In this document: one piece after another, positions 8,626-20,466 of the stretch | Numbering within the stretch: the stretch's first letter is position 1 | How the letters are laid out: each line of letters starts with the position of its first letter | Origin: Salinisphaera orenii subsp. orenii MK-B5 | Lineage (GTDB): Bacteria > Pseudomonadota > Gammaproteobacteria > Nevskiales > Salinisphaeraceae | NCBI RefSeq assembly: GCF_003788635.1 | Contig: NZ_AYKH01000013.1 | Span: 1-64,000 of the forward strand | Direction: 5' to 3' | Length of the DNA stretch: 64,000 nucleotides | Program-made: the position numbers and the translations under genes | Notes under the pieces: model-generated | Databases searched by the model: none | Told to the model about the DNA's origin: nothing | What the model saw: only the letters and a program-made list of their open reading frames with translations

Positions 8626-9785
8626 GCGGCCAATCGGCCGCCTCGCGTGTGAATGGATGCCCGTCGCGATGACGGCCGGTCCGCCCCCATGATGCCGCGC
8701 GAATGCGCGAGTGGCGACGTTATCGGCGATTCCCGGCTGCGACGCAATGATCGGTTGTGCTTTGGTTGCAGCTGTCCTTCGTCGGACATCAAGCCGTCCG
8801 ACGCGGAGGTGATTGCCGCCTTGGGGGTGTTGGGCTGTCGGTGAGTGAAGGACAGGTAGGCGCGCGACAGTTTCGACCGCGTGGGTCGTCGCGGATGCGT
8901 TGGCCTGCCCCACCGCCCAGGGCTCCGGCGGGCCGAGCCGTCCGCCGCGCCAAGCGGGTTCGGGTCGTTGCGGGACCCGCTGCACCCCGGCAGCCCGGCG
9001 GTTGCTTGGAACCGACGCCCTATCACGTGCACGGGTTGAAGATGGCCGGTGCCCAGGGTTCATCGATCCCGCTCGACCGATTACCAACTTAGTCGCTGCC
9101 CTTGGTCATTGTTCAGGTCGTCGGCTCAATTCCGGGCGGGATCGGCCAACCATCGTCACACGTTGTCGTGCCGCACGCCGAGGCGCCATCAGGGCTCGCG
9201 GCGGTGGCGGGCGCCCACGGTAGTCCCGGCCGGTGCGCGCCGGGTTGAGATCGTGCGCGCGGGCGTGGCGTGCGTTCCGGATGACCGCGAGCAGCGGTGC
9301 GCCGGCCGGCCGCGGTGGGGCCAGGGCAATAGGCCAACGACGCTTGGCGCACAAGTGTTGTCCGGCACCACCGAGGAACAGGCCTGACGGCCGCCAGCAA
9401 CCTTGATTCGCCGAAATGCACAGGCGGAGACAGCGCCGGCGGCCCGCACCGCACGGTCGATGGCTACTACCTACATCTAATATACCTTTTTCCAATACTT
9501 CGGCTCCCCGGTGTGTTGCAGGGTGTATTGACGGTCAGAAGCGCCTCCGCACGTTCGAGGCGTATATCCGGCCACGAAAGAGGGGGGATGCGAGATGCAC
9601 TGGTCGGTTTGTTGCCGGCAACGCATGCGACATCGGGCCGTCCGAAGCCCGGGTCGCTGGCGCCGCGTACCGGCCCGTCCGCCGGCGTTGGCATCGAGTG
9701 CACTCGACGACTTGCTCTCTCTTTCCTTGGTTCGATGCGTTCGCGTGTTCGAACCGATTTGCCATGCACGAGGAGGAGAAGCGTT
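8626..9785. other. Long gene-less divergent spacer between crbS and the ABC transporter operon
   Basis: About 1.16 kb lies between the kinase start and the binding-protein gene. Open frames on both strands lack recognisable domains and consist mostly of Arg/Pro/Ala-rich shadow sequence. The composition shifts to AT-richer bases near 9470-9500 (CTAATATACC), and a pyrimidine-rich run lies at about 9712-9730, so promoters for the operon probably lie in the last 300 bases. No gene, tRNA or repeat was found. Confidence 0.5.
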
Positions 9786-11168
9786 ATGTCCAATAAAAAC
9801 GACGATTCGAGAATGAGCAGTGGCCACGAGACCGACGCCGCCCTGAGCCGGCGGTCGTTCATGAAAAGCAGCGCGGGTGTGGTCGGGGGGCTGATGGTCC
9901 CGTCGATCTTCAGCCTCGCGTACGCGGCCGACGGGGATCATCCCGCCGTGGGCAATTATCCGGCCGGAGTACAGGGCGATACCGTGTTCGTCGGTATCTC
10001 CGTGCCGTTGACCGGACCGTACTCGACCGAGGGTGCCGACGAGCAGCGGGGCTATGAACTGGCCATCGCGCAGCTCAACGCGGGGGATTCGCGGATCAAG
10101 AAGATCTCGCCGAATACCAAGCAGGGTGTGCTCGGCAAGAAGGTCGTCCACGAGGTCGCCGACAACGAAACCGATCCGAACACGGCCGTTCAGGCCAACA
10201 CACGCTGGATCCGCGACAAGAAGGCGATGATGATCACCGGCTCCGTGAGCAGTGCGGTGGCCATTGCCTGCGAAAAACTCGCCCAGCGCGAGAAGACGCC
10301 GTATCTGGCCTGCATCAGCGGCTCCAACGATACGACCGGCAAGGATTGCCAGCGCTACGGTTTCCGCAGCTGCCCCTTCGCCTATAATTCGGCCAAGGCA
10401 CAGGCGCCGATCCTGGCGGACGCCCTGGGCAAGGATCGCAAGGCCGTGTATCTCGTGCCCGACTACACTTACGGGCATACGGTTTACGACTCCATGACCG
10501 AGTTCACCGAGGCCCTGGGTTGGAAGACCGTCGGCAAGCAGCTGGCGCCGCTCGGTACCTCCGATTTCAGCTCCTACCTGCTGAATATCGCGAACAGCGA
10601 TGCCGACGTCATGGTCAACATCGCCTTCGGCGCGGACGCCGCCAACTCGACCAAGCAGGCCAAGCAGTTCGGCATCCTCGACAAGATGGCCTATGTGGTG
10701 CCCTACATGTCGCCGTTCCTGGCCGACGAAGTGGGCGCCGACATCATGCAGGACGTCTACGGCGTGCAGGACTTCTGGTGGACGATGGCCGACGACAATC
10801 AGATCGCAAAGGACTTTGTCGACGCCTTCGAGGAGAAATACGGGGACAAGCCGCGCTGGTCGGCCGCTGCCGCCTACATGCAGACCGCCCTCTGGGCCGA
10901 TGCGGTCGAACGGGCCGGCACCTGGTACCCGCCGGCCGTCGTCAAGGCCTACGAGGACGAGAGCGTGACGCGCGACACGATCTACGGCGAGGCCCACTGG
11001 CGTGCCTGCGATCACCAGCTCGTACGCCCGATCCCCGTGGTCAAGGGCAAGAAGCCGGCGGACATGCGCAATAAGGACGACTTCTTCGAGGTCGTGGGCA
11101 TGTCGGGGGCCGAGGAGGTCATGCCGGCCTGTGATCACTTCGGCTGCGAGCTGGGCCCGTATACCTGA
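9786..11168 (+). CDS. Tat-exported ABC transporter substrate-binding protein, UrtA/LivK type
   Basis: The 460-residue protein has a twin-arginine signal (SRRSFMKSSAGVVGGLM, ending near AYAA), so it should be exported folded. The mature part is a type I periplasmic binding protein of the Peripla_BP_6 family. It begins with VFVGISVPLTGPYSTEGADEQRGYELA and has a hinge-linked second lobe containing AVYLVPDYTYGHTVYDS. This family binds branched-chain amino acids, urea, short amides or aromatic acids; the ligand is not evident here. The ATG at 9786 follows a strong AGGAGGAG. It heads a four-gene transporter operon, with a 190-base gap before the first permease, a common arrangement for a highly expressed binding protein. 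Confidence 0.88.
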   Translation: MSNKNDDSRMSSGHETDAALSRRSFMKSSAGVVGGLMVPSIFSLAYAADGDHPAVGNYPAGVQGDTVFVGISVPLTGPYSTEGADEQRGYELAIAQLNAGDSRIKKISPNTKQGVLGKKVVHEVADNETDPNTAVQANTRWIRDKKAMMITGSVSSAVAIACEKLAQREKTPYLACISGSNDTTGKDCQRYGFRSCPFAYNSAKAQAPILADALGKDRKAVYLVPDYTYGHTVYDSMTEFTEALGWKTVGKQLAPLGTSDFSSYLLNIANSDADVMVNIAFGADAANSTKQAKQFGILDKMAYVVPYMSPFLADEVGADIMQDVYGVQDFWWTMADDNQIAKDFVDAFEEKYGDKPRWSAAAAYMQTALWADAVERAGTWYPPAVVKAYEDESVTRDTIYGEAHWRACDHQLVRPIPVVKGKKPADMRNKDDFFEVVGMSGAEEVMPACDHFGCELGPYT

Positions 11169-11358
11169 GGGACGGGCTGTCACCGGGTCGGCCGACGCGC
11201 GGGGTGCGGCGGCCGGCCGCCTGACATCGGTGTACGTGTCGCGCTGACCCGTATCCGCGGGCACACAGTGCGCCGGCATGGTCATGGCCGGTTCACTGGC
11301 GGGCCTGGGACGGTGCCGTACACGTCGCCGATGCATTGAACCGCAGGGGAGCTTGTTC

Positions 11359-12234
11359 ATGCCCAGTCCATCGCTATTCTTCGCGCAACTGTTCAATGGC
11401 CTCGCGCTCGGCTCGCTGCTGGCGCTGGTCAGTGCCGGGCTAACCATCATTCTGGGCACGCTCGGCGTGCTGAACTTCGCCCACGGCGCGATGTTCATGG
11501 TGGCGGCCTATGTGGCCTGGTGGACGATGGTCGCCACCCAGTCTTACGTGCTTGCCGCGCTAGCGGCCTGTGCCGTGCTCGTGGTGCTCGGCATGATCAT
11601 TGAGCGCGGCATCATCCAGTTCTACTACAGCCGGCCGCCAGAGGATCAGATCCTGGTGACCTTCGGTATTGGTGTCGTGCTCGTCGAGGTCATCCGCGTC
11701 ATCTTCGGCGGCATCTCCCACAGCATGCCGGTACCCGACTGGGGTTCGGGCATCGTCAACATGGGTTTTCTGATCTATCCGAAGTACCGCGTGCTCGCGC
11801 TCGGCATCATCGCGGTGGCGCTGCTCGCGCTCTATCTCGTGCTCTACCGCACCCGGCTGGGACTGATCGTGCGGGCCGGCATCGAGGACCAGCGCATGGT
11901 CGGGCTGCTGGGCATCAACGTGAAGCGCACGTTCCTGGCGGTGTTTGCCCTGGGGTCGCTCGCGGTCGGGTTTGCCGGTGCGGTCTATGCGCCGATCATC
12001 GCGGTCAACCCCGAAATGGGCGAACAACTGCTGGTGCAGTCGTTCGTGGTCGTGGTCATCGGCGGGCTCGGCTCTTTTCCGGGGGCCGTGATCGGCGGCC
12101 TGATCGCAGGTGAGATCCTCACGCTGACGACCATGTTCAATCCGGCCTATTCGCACGTGATGCTCTATCTGGCCATGGCGGTGGTGCTCGTACTGCGACC
12201 GCAGGGTCTGTTCGGCGTGGAGGGTCGGGAATGA
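11359..12234 (+). CDS. ABC transporter permease, LivH/UrtB type
   Basis: This 291-residue integral membrane protein has the LivH-family opening (FNGLALGSLLALVSAGLTII then LGVLNFAHGAMFMVAAYVAW) and the cytoplasmic EAA-like loop region GIEDQRMVGLLGINVKR that contacts the ATPases. About eight hydrophobic segments are visible. I chose ATG 11359, which follows GGGGAG; the open frame upstream is not family-like. The stop overlaps the next gene's ATG by four bases (ATGA), so the two are translationally coupled. It forms the translocation pore with the permease half of the following fusion protein. Confidence 0.9.
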   Translation: MPSPSLFFAQLFNGLALGSLLALVSAGLTIILGTLGVLNFAHGAMFMVAAYVAWWTMVATQSYVLAALAACAVLVVLGMIIERGIIQFYYSRPPEDQILVTFGIGVVLVEVIRVIFGGISHSMPVPDWGSGIVNMGFLIYPKYRVLALGIIAVALLALYLVLYRTRLGLIVRAGIEDQRMVGLLGINVKRTFLAVFALGSLAVGFAGAVYAPIIAVNPEMGEQLLVQSFVVVVIGGLGSFPGAVIGGLIAGEILTLTTMFNPAYSHVMLYLAMAVVLVLRPQGLFGVEGRE

Positions 12235-14126
12235 CGGGAATGACCAGGGATACCGCTGCGCTGCGCTGGCCGTGGCTGCCGGAACTCGTCACTGCGGCCG
12301 CGCTCATTGTTGCCCCGTGGATACTGCCGCACCTCGGCTTCAATGCCGACATCGCTGCCCGAATCCTGATCTGGGGGCTGTTCGGCCTCGGTTTCGATCT
12401 GCTGTTCGGTTTCACCGGCCTGCTCTCCTTCGGTCAGGCGGCTTTCTACGGCACCGGCGGTTTCGTGACCGCCTATCTCTCGACCACCGGGGTCATCGAC
12501 AACGTCATTCTCTGTCTCATCGTCGGCACGCTGGCGGCCATGGTCTACGGCGTGATCATCGGCCTGTTCGCGCTTCGGCGCACCGGGCTGTATTTCGCGA
12601 TGCTGACCCTGGCGTTTGGCGAGATGTCGTTCTTTCTTGAGAATTCGCCGCTGTCGGAATGGACGGGCGGAGAGAACGGTATCGCCGGGGTGCCGGTGCC
12701 GTCGATTCATCTCGGTTTTCTCGAGTACGAGTTCAGCAGCGGCTGGCCGCTCTACGGCTTCATCGCCGCCCTGTTCTGGATCGGCTTCGTGCTCGCGCGT
12801 CGGATCAGTCGCTCGCCGTTCGGAATGATCCTGGTGTCGATCCGAGAGAACACCGGCCGCGCGATGGCGCTGGGCCACGCAGTGCAGCGCTACAAGCTCG
12901 CCGTGTTCACGATCGCGGCCGCCTATGGTGGTCTCGCGGGCGGCCTTCTCGGTGTGCTGCAGAACTACATGCCCCCCGGTGCCTTTGCGCTGCAGACCTC
13001 GGGGCAGCTGGTGATGCAGACGGTGATCGGCGGTGCCGGCACGCTGTTCGGGCCGCTGGTCGGCGCGACCGTGTGGCTCTGGCTGCGTACGGTACTGCAG
13101 TACATCCCCGATATCGGCGCGGCCTGGAAGCTCATACTGGGCATCATCTTCATCCTGCTCGTGACGTTCTTCCGCCGCGGTCTGTGTGGTGAATTGATCC
13201 ACTGGGTTCGTCATCGCCGCGCGGCCACGACCGAGGCGGCCGCGGACGGCCATGCGGTCGAGCGACAGGTCCCGGAAACCGCGCCCGCGCCCGAGCGTGA
13301 GTCGTCCGGCCCGGTCACACTGGAGCGGGGGCGCGTCCCGCAGATCGAGCCCGCCGACGGCACGCCGGCACTCGAAGCGCGGGGTCTGACCAAGCATTAC
13401 GGCGGCGTGCACGCGGTCACCGATGTCAGCCTGTCGATCGGCGTTGGCGAGCTGCGCGGACTGATCGGGCCCAACGGTGCCGGCAAGAGCACGTTGTTCA
13501 AGATGCTCGCCGGCGAGATCACGCCCACGGCCGGCGACGTCTTCCTGCACGGCCAGAACGTATCCGGGGTGGGGCCGACCGGCATCTGTCAGCACGGTCT
13601 CAGCAAGAGCTATCAGATCAATCAGCTGTTCGACAGCCTGACAGTGCGCCAGAACATGCTGATTCCGATTCTCGGCCGGAACCGCGGACCGTTCGCACTC
13701 GACATGCTCCGCAGCCTGGGCGGAGTCGAGCGGCTGGACGAACAGGTGGACAGGACGCTGGACCTGGTTGGGTTGAGTGCCCGGGCCGACGCGCCGACGA
13801 GCGTGCTCGCCTACGGCGAGAAACGGCGGCTGGAGATCGGCCTCGCGCTGGCCACCTCACCGACCGTGCTGCTGCTCGATGAGCCGCTCGCGGGGATGAG
13901 CCCGGCCGAACGCGCCGACACGGTGGCGCTGCTCAAACGGGTCCGGCGCGGACGCACGATGGTGGTCGTCGAGCACGATATGGACGCCGTATTCGAACTC
14001 GCGGAGTACATCAGCGTACTCAACGAGGGCGAACTGCTGGCGGAAGGCACACCCGAGCAGATCCAGAACGACGATCGGGTTCAGAACGCGTATCTCGGAG
14101 GCATGAGCGAAGATGAGTCTGCTTGA
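12231..14126 (+). CDS. Fused ABC permease-ATPase (LivM-LivG type)
   Basis: The 631-residue protein joins two usually separate subunits. Residues 1 to about 320 are a LivM-type permease (FGLGFDLLFGFTGLLSFGQA, then RRTGLYFAMLTLAFGEM). A Pro/Glu/Ala-rich linker spans about 325-375. Residues from about 377 are a LivG-type ATPase with Walker A GPNGAGKST near 413, the family's modified signature AYGEKRRLEIG near 527, Walker B LLLDEP near 548, and the switch His in VVEHDMD. The fusion fixes one permease to one ATPase. Such fusions occur in this transporter family, but separate genes are more usual. The start overlaps the preceding stop by 4 bases, and the stop overlaps the following ATPase gene by 14 bases. 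Confidence 0.9.
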   Translation: MTGMTRDTAALRWPWLPELVTAAALIVAPWILPHLGFNADIAARILIWGLFGLGFDLLFGFTGLLSFGQAAFYGTGGFVTAYLSTTGVIDNVILCLIVGTLAAMVYGVIIGLFALRRTGLYFAMLTLAFGEMSFFLENSPLSEWTGGENGIAGVPVPSIHLGFLEYEFSSGWPLYGFIAALFWIGFVLARRISRSPFGMILVSIRENTGRAMALGHAVQRYKLAVFTIAAAYGGLAGGLLGVLQNYMPPGAFALQTSGQLVMQTVIGGAGTLFGPLVGATVWLWLRTVLQYIPDIGAAWKLILGIIFILLVTFFRRGLCGELIHWVRHRRAATTEAAADGHAVERQVPETAPAPERESSGPVTLERGRVPQIEPADGTPALEARGLTKHYGGVHAVTDVSLSIGVGELRGLIGPNGAGKSTLFKMLAGEITPTAGDVFLHGQNVSGVGPTGICQHGLSKSYQINQLFDSLTVRQNMLIPILGRNRGPFALDMLRSLGGVERLDEQVDRTLDLVGLSARADAPTSVLAYGEKRRLEIGLALATSPTVLLLDEPLAGMSPAERADTVALLKRVRRGRTMVVVEHDMDAVFELAEYISVLNEGELLAEGTPEQIQNDDRVQNAYLGGMSEDESA

Positions 14127-14814
14127 GGTCCAGGGCATCAACAGCCACTACGGGGATTCCCATATCCTGTTCGATGTCGACATGCGAGTTGAGGCCAACG
14201 AGGTGGTAGCACTGCTCGGCCGCAACGGCGCCGGCAAGAGCACGACGCTCAAGTCGCTGATGGGCGTGGTCACGCCGACGCGCGGGCAGGTGCGCTTCGA
14301 TGGTCAGGACGTGGCCGGCAGGCCGCCGTTCGAGATCGCCCGGCGTGGCATGCAGCTCGTGCCCGAGGAGCGGCGCATCATCGGCACTCTCTCGGTTCAC
14401 GAGAATCTGAAGCTGGCGGCCCTGAGTGCCGGGCGCGACGCCTGGAGTTTCGAGCGCGTCTACGAGTTCTTCCCGCGGTTGCAGGAACGTCGACGCAGCC
14501 GCGGCAAGGATCTGTCCGGCGGCGAGCAGCAGATGCTGGCGATCGGACGGGCGCTCATCCGCAACGCCAAGCTGATCCTGCTCGACGAGCCGTTCGAGGG
14601 CCTCGCCCCGATCATCGTCCGGGATCTGATGGCCTCGTGCCAGCAGCTGGCCCGCGAGGGGCAGACGTTCCTGGTGGTCGAACAGAACGTGGCGGCAGCA
14701 CTCCGGCTGGCCGATCGCTGTTATCTCATCGAGAACGGGCACATGGTCTACGAGGGCAGTGCCGAGGCGCTTCGCGATTCGCCCGAGGTCATGGACCGCT
14801 ACCTCGGCGTGTGA
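14113..14814 (+). CDS. ABC transporter ATP-binding protein, LivF/UrtE type
   Basis: This 233-residue ATPase has Walker A GRNGAGKSTT near residue 37, the signature DLSGGEQQMLAIGRAL near 135, Walker B LILLDEPFEGLAP and the H-loop replaced by Gln in VVEQNVAAAL, all as in LivF/UrtE. The conserved stretch RRGMQLVPEERRIIGTLSV is typical of the family. It starts inside the 3' end of the fusion gene, so the two nucleotide-binding domains are made together. It closes the transporter operon; no gene for a catabolic enzyme follows it, so the substrate stays open. Confidence 0.92.
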   Translation: MSLLEVQGINSHYGDSHILFDVDMRVEANEVVALLGRNGAGKSTTLKSLMGVVTPTRGQVRFDGQDVAGRPPFEIARRGMQLVPEERRIIGTLSVHENLKLAALSAGRDAWSFERVYEFFPRLQERRRSRGKDLSGGEQQMLAIGRALIRNAKLILLDEPFEGLAPIIVRDLMASCQQLAREGQTFLVVEQNVAAALRLADRCYLIENGHMVYEGSAEALRDSPEVMDRYLGV

Positions 14815-14918
14815 TGGTCGAATCGGCCGTCGGTCGGTCGGGCGCGATCCGTCGCGCTGTCTCCGGGTACTGTCGTGGCGTGCGCCGGTGCGAAGTGCGC
14901 CCGTGTGCGGCACGCTGA

Positions 14919-17260
<2,342 letters not shown>

Positions 17261-17387
17261 GGCGGGCCTTCCCTCCGGCATGGATTTTATATTCCAACAT
17301 ATTATTAAACTATAAAAAGATATTTCTATCTGCTTTGATCGGCCGCTGCTAGTCTGCGCGCCTGTTTTCCATCGTTTCTGGACTGTG
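17261..17387. promoter_or_regulatory. AT-rich divergent cysB/tauE control region
   Basis: The 127-base gap contains an exceptionally AT-rich run at about 17284-17333 in a very GC-rich background, with several overlapping TATA/TTAA-like boxes on both strands. Divergent LysR genes usually control such a region, so CysB binding and autoregulation are likely. I cannot assign individual -10 and -35 boxes. Confidence 0.5.
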
Positions 17388-18203
17388 ATGCTCGCGTTCA
17401 GCGCGGCCGGCCTGTTCGTCGGTCTGGCGGTTGGTGTGACCGGCGTCGGCGGCGGTTCGCTGATGACGCCGCTGCTGATCCTGCTGTTCGGCTTCTCGCC
17501 GTCGGCGGCGGTCGGCACGGATCTGCTTTATGCCGCCGGCACCAAGGGCTTTGGCACCTGGCTGCACGGCCGTCAGCAGACGGTCGACTGGCGCGTGGTC
17601 GGCCTGATGGCCAGCGGCAGTCTGCCGGCGGCGGTGCTCACGATTCTGTGGCTGCATCTGGTCGGTCTCGAGCCGTGGGTGGAGGAGCTGATGACGGTCA
17701 CGCTCTGCCTCGCGATCATCACCACGGCCGTGCTCACCCTCCTGCGGCGGCATATCCTCCGGTATCTCACCCGCGACGGCGCGCTCGAGGAGTCCGGTCT
17801 GCCGGCGTCGATGCACCGCTGGCGCGAGCCGGTCACGGTCGTCGGTGGCGTGGTGCTCGGCGTGCTGGTCACGCTGTCCTCGGTCGGCGCCGGCGTGCTC
17901 GGCACCACGCTGCTGCTGTTGCTGTATCCGCGCCTGGCCGCGATCCGGGTGGTGGGCACGGACATCGCCCATGCCGTGCCGTTGACGCTGGTCGCCGGTA
18001 TCGGGCACCTGAGTCTGGGCACGACCGATCTGCCGGTCCTGGCGTTCCTGCTGTTGGGCTCGTTACCGGGTATCTATCTCGGGACGCGGCTGGGCTCGCG
18101 CTTGCCCGACGGGCTGCTGCGGCCGATCATATCGGTCCTGCTGCTGGTGGTCGCCGTTAGCATGCTCTTCGACAGCGTGCGTACGCTCACGGCCGCCGGC
18201 TGA
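17388..18203 (+). CDS. TauE/SafE-family sulfite/anion exporter
   Basis: The 271-residue membrane protein has two related halves, each beginning with the TauE/SafE glycine-rich pattern: GLAVGVTGVGGGSLMTPLL near the N-terminus and VVLGVLVTLSSVGAGVLGTT in the middle. About eight hydrophobic segments are present. Members export sulfite, sulfoacetate or similar C-S compounds, or import sulfur anions. Its position next to cysB and upstream of cysG favours a sulfur-related role. GTG at 17385 immediately precedes the ATG at 17388 and could also serve. The assignment to family is firm, and the substrate is inferred from context. Confidence 0.85.
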   Translation: MLAFSAAGLFVGLAVGVTGVGGGSLMTPLLILLFGFSPSAAVGTDLLYAAGTKGFGTWLHGRQQTVDWRVVGLMASGSLPAAVLTILWLHLVGLEPWVEELMTVTLCLAIITTAVLTLLRRHILRYLTRDGALEESGLPASMHRWREPVTVVGGVVLGVLVTLSSVGAGVLGTTLLLLLYPRLAAIRVVGTDIAHAVPLTLVAGIGHLSLGTTDLPVLAFLLLGSLPGIYLGTRLGSRLPDGLLRPIISVLLLVVAVSMLFDSVRTLTAAG

Positions 18204-18230
18204 ACCCGTTCGCCCGAGTCGCGCCGCATC

Positions 18231-19649
18231 TTGTCCGATGATCCGCTGAGTCTGCCGATATTCCTCCGCCTGTTCGGCCACCCGGTGCTGGTGGCCGGGG
18301 CGGGGCGTATCGCCGCCCGCCGCATCGAGCGCCTGCTCGGTGCCGGCGCCCGGGTCACCGTGATCGCGCCGGAGGCGACCCCGGCGATCCGGGCGCTGGC
18401 CGAGGCGCGGCGTCTCGACTGGCAGGCCCGCGAAGCCCGTGCCGACGACGTGGCCGGCTACCGGCTGCTGTTTGCGACCACCGACGATCCGGACGTCAAC
18501 GCCGCGCTCGCCGATGCCGCGCGGGCGGCCGGGGTGTGGGTGCAGCGGGCGGACGCGGCCGGTGAATCGGATTTTCTGGTGCCCGCGACCGTGACCCGCG
18601 ACACGCTGCAGGTGGCGATCTCCAGCGATGGCCGCGCGCCGACGCTGACGCGCATTCTCGGTGCGCGACTGGAGAGCTGGCTGCCGCGCGCCTATGGTGA
18701 TCTGGCCGCTCTCGCCGGCGAGTTTCGCGAAGCCGTGCGGACGCGGCTCCCAAGAGCCCGGCGTGGCCCGTTCTGGACGCGTGTGCTCGACGGCCCCATC
18801 GCCGAGACCGTGCTGGCCGGCAGAACGGACCAGGCGCGTGTCGAGCTGGCGCGCGCCATCGACGCGGCCGCGGCCGGCGAGGCGACGCCCGCGACCGGCG
18901 AGGTCTATCTCGTGGGCGCCGGCCCGGGCGATCCGGATCTGCTGACCTTTCGTGCCCTGCGTCTGATGCAGCGGGCCGACGTGGTCCTGCACGACAGCCT
19001 CATCCAGCCGGCGCTGCTCGATCTGGTCAACCGCGAGGCGGAGCGGATTCACGTGGGCAAGCGCGCGGCCCGACACACATTGGCCCAGGAGCGGATCAAC
19101 GAACTCATGGTGCGGCTGGCGCGCGACGGGCACCGGGTGCTCCGCCTCAAGGGCGGCGACCCGTTCGTCTTCGGCCGCGGCGGCGAGGAGATCGCCGAGC
19201 TGGCCGCAGCCGGGGTGCCGTTCCAGATCGTGCCCGGCGTGACCGCCGCCAACGGCTGCGCGGCCTATGCGGGCATCCCGCTGACCCACCGCGATTACGC
19301 CCAGTCGGTGGTATTCGTCACCGGCCACCTCAAGGCGGGCGCGCTCGATCTGTCCTGGCCCGAACTGGCGCGCGCCGGCCAGACGGTGGTGTTCTTCATG
19401 GGCCTGAAGAGTCTGCCGGTCATCTGCGAGGCGCTGATGACCCACGGACTGGCCGCCGACTGGCCCGCGGCTCTGGTTATCGACGGCACCACCGCGCATC
19501 AGCGCCTGATCGCGGGCACGCTCGACGACCTGCCGGCGCGGGCTGCGGCCGAGACCATCACCGGACCCACGCTGCTGATCGTCGGCGAGGTCGTGCGTCT
19601 GAACGCGACGCTGGGCTGGTTTCATCCCGACGGCGAACCCGGGGCATGA
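18231..19649 (+). CDS. cysG: Siroheme synthase CysG (dehydrogenase/ferrochelatase plus uroporphyrinogen methyltransferase)
   Basis: The 472-residue bifunctional enzyme converts uroporphyrinogen III to siroheme, the cofactor of sulfite and nitrite reductases. The N-terminal part (about 1-210) has a Rossmann NAD motif VAGAGRIAARR and the precorrin-2 dehydrogenase/ferrochelatase domain. The C-terminal part (about 222-460) is the SAM-dependent methyltransferase with VGAGPGDPDLLTFRALR, VLRLKGGDPFVFGRGGEE and GVTAANGCAAYAGIPLTHRD. A TTG start is needed to include the conserved N-terminus; the first in-frame ATG would remove the dehydrogenase domain. It lies 27 bases after the exporter gene, so co-transcription is likely. 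In P. aeruginosa cysG directly follows serS. Confidence 0.95.
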   Translation: MSDDPLSLPIFLRLFGHPVLVAGAGRIAARRIERLLGAGARVTVIAPEATPAIRALAEARRLDWQAREARADDVAGYRLLFATTDDPDVNAALADAARAAGVWVQRADAAGESDFLVPATVTRDTLQVAISSDGRAPTLTRILGARLESWLPRAYGDLAALAGEFREAVRTRLPRARRGPFWTRVLDGPIAETVLAGRTDQARVELARAIDAAAAGEATPATGEVYLVGAGPGDPDLLTFRALRLMQRADVVLHDSLIQPALLDLVNREAERIHVGKRAARHTLAQERINELMVRLARDGHRVLRLKGGDPFVFGRGGEEIAELAAAGVPFQIVPGVTAANGCAAYAGIPLTHRDYAQSVVFVTGHLKAGALDLSWPELARAGQTVVFFMGLKSLPVICEALMTHGLAADWPAALVIDGTTAHQRLIAGTLDDLPARAAAETITGPTLLIVGEVVRLNATLGWFHPDGEPGA

Positions 19650-19653
19650 CGTG

Positions 19654-19685
19654 AAAAGGCCCGGCATCGCGCACGATGCCGGGCC
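19654..19685 (-). terminator. Rho-independent terminator of the BAX-inhibitor gene
   Basis: A perfect 12-bp stem (19658-19669 with 19674-19685) with a 4-base loop is followed on the minus strand by TTTTCAC. It lies about 40 bases after the minus-strand stop. On the plus strand it immediately follows cysG and may also slow that transcript, but no T run follows in that direction. Confidence 0.85.
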
Positions 19686-19726
19686 GGTCTCGGACGTCGT
19701 CGACCGCCGCGGTCGACGGTTGCGCC

Positions 19727-20398
19727 TTATTCCTCGCCGGCGAACACGCCGAGCAGCTGCAGGAGGCTGAGGAATAGGTTGTAGATGGTGACGAACAGCG
19801 TGACTGTCGCGGTGATGTAGTTGGTTTCGCCGCCGTGGACGATCTCGCCGGTCTGGTAGACGATCAGGCCGGCCATGAGCAGCACGAACAGCGCCGAGAC
19901 CGCCATCGACAGCGCCGGGATCGAGAAGATCACCGCGATCAGGCCCATGACGAAGGCCACCATGATGCCCACGAAGAGCATGCCGGCCCACTGGTTGAAG
20001 CGGCGGCCGGAAGCCAGCGCATAGCCGGACATGCCGAGGAAGATCGCACCGGTGCCGCCCAGGGCCATCATCACGATCTCCCCGCCGTTCGAGAACTGCG
20101 TCAGATACATGTTGATGATCGGGCCGATCGTGTAGCCCATGAAGCCGGTCAGGGCGAACACGCTGACCAGGCCCATCGCGCTATCCTTGGTCTTCTCGAC
20201 CGCGAACAGCAGGCCGAAATAGCCGACCAGCGTGATGATGATGCCCGGGTGCGGCGCGTTCAGCGCCATGGCCGTGCCGGCGACCGCTGCCGAGAACAGC
20301 AGCGTCATCGACAGCAGCATGTAGGTATTGCGCAGGACGCTGTTGGTGGCCAGCGCGGTCTGCGCTTTAGAGGTCTGTACAGTACGTTCCGCGGTCAT
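19727..20398 (-). CDS. BAX inhibitor-1 family inner-membrane protein (YccA/YbhL-like)
   Basis: The 223-residue protein has seven hydrophobic segments and the BI-1 family pattern: NTYMLLSMTLLFSAAVAGTA at the first helix, GFMGYTIGPIIN in the middle, and SMAVSALFVLLMAGLIVYQT before TATVTLFVTIYNLFLSLLQLLG near the C-terminus. Bacterial members include YccA, which binds and modulates the FtsH protease, and Ca2+-leak proteins. The ATG at 20398 is family-like; the upstream frame is Arg/Pro-rich shadow sequence. It is a single gene, divergent from the nuclease gene and ended by a strong terminator. Confidence 0.9.
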   Translation of the reverse strand: MTAERTVQTSKAQTALATNSVLRNTYMLLSMTLLFSAAVAGTAMALNAPHPGIIITLVGYFGLLFAVEKTKDSAMGLVSVFALTGFMGYTIGPIINMYLTQFSNGGEIVMMALGGTGAIFLGMSGYALASGRRFNQWAGMLFVGIMVAFVMGLIAVIFSIPALSMAVSALFVLLMAGLIVYQTGEIVHGGETNYITATVTLFVTIYNLFLSLLQLLGVFAGEE

Positions 20399-20466
20399 GG
20401 AAGTTCTCGTGTAGATGACTGATTCCAAGGCTAGCACGGCAGTCGTGGCTTGAAATCTTTGGTTGG

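Noticed and set aside
6102-9032. Possible frameshifted version of the kinase, since a 976-codon shifted frame extends past the kinase start
   Set aside because: The correct-frame extension up to 8611 already encodes the family N-terminus, so no frameshift is needed. The other frame is shadow sequence.
9477-11498. A 673-codon minus-strand frame opposite the ABC binding-protein gene
   Set aside because: It overlaps a strongly supported gene over its full length and has no signal, domain or start context.
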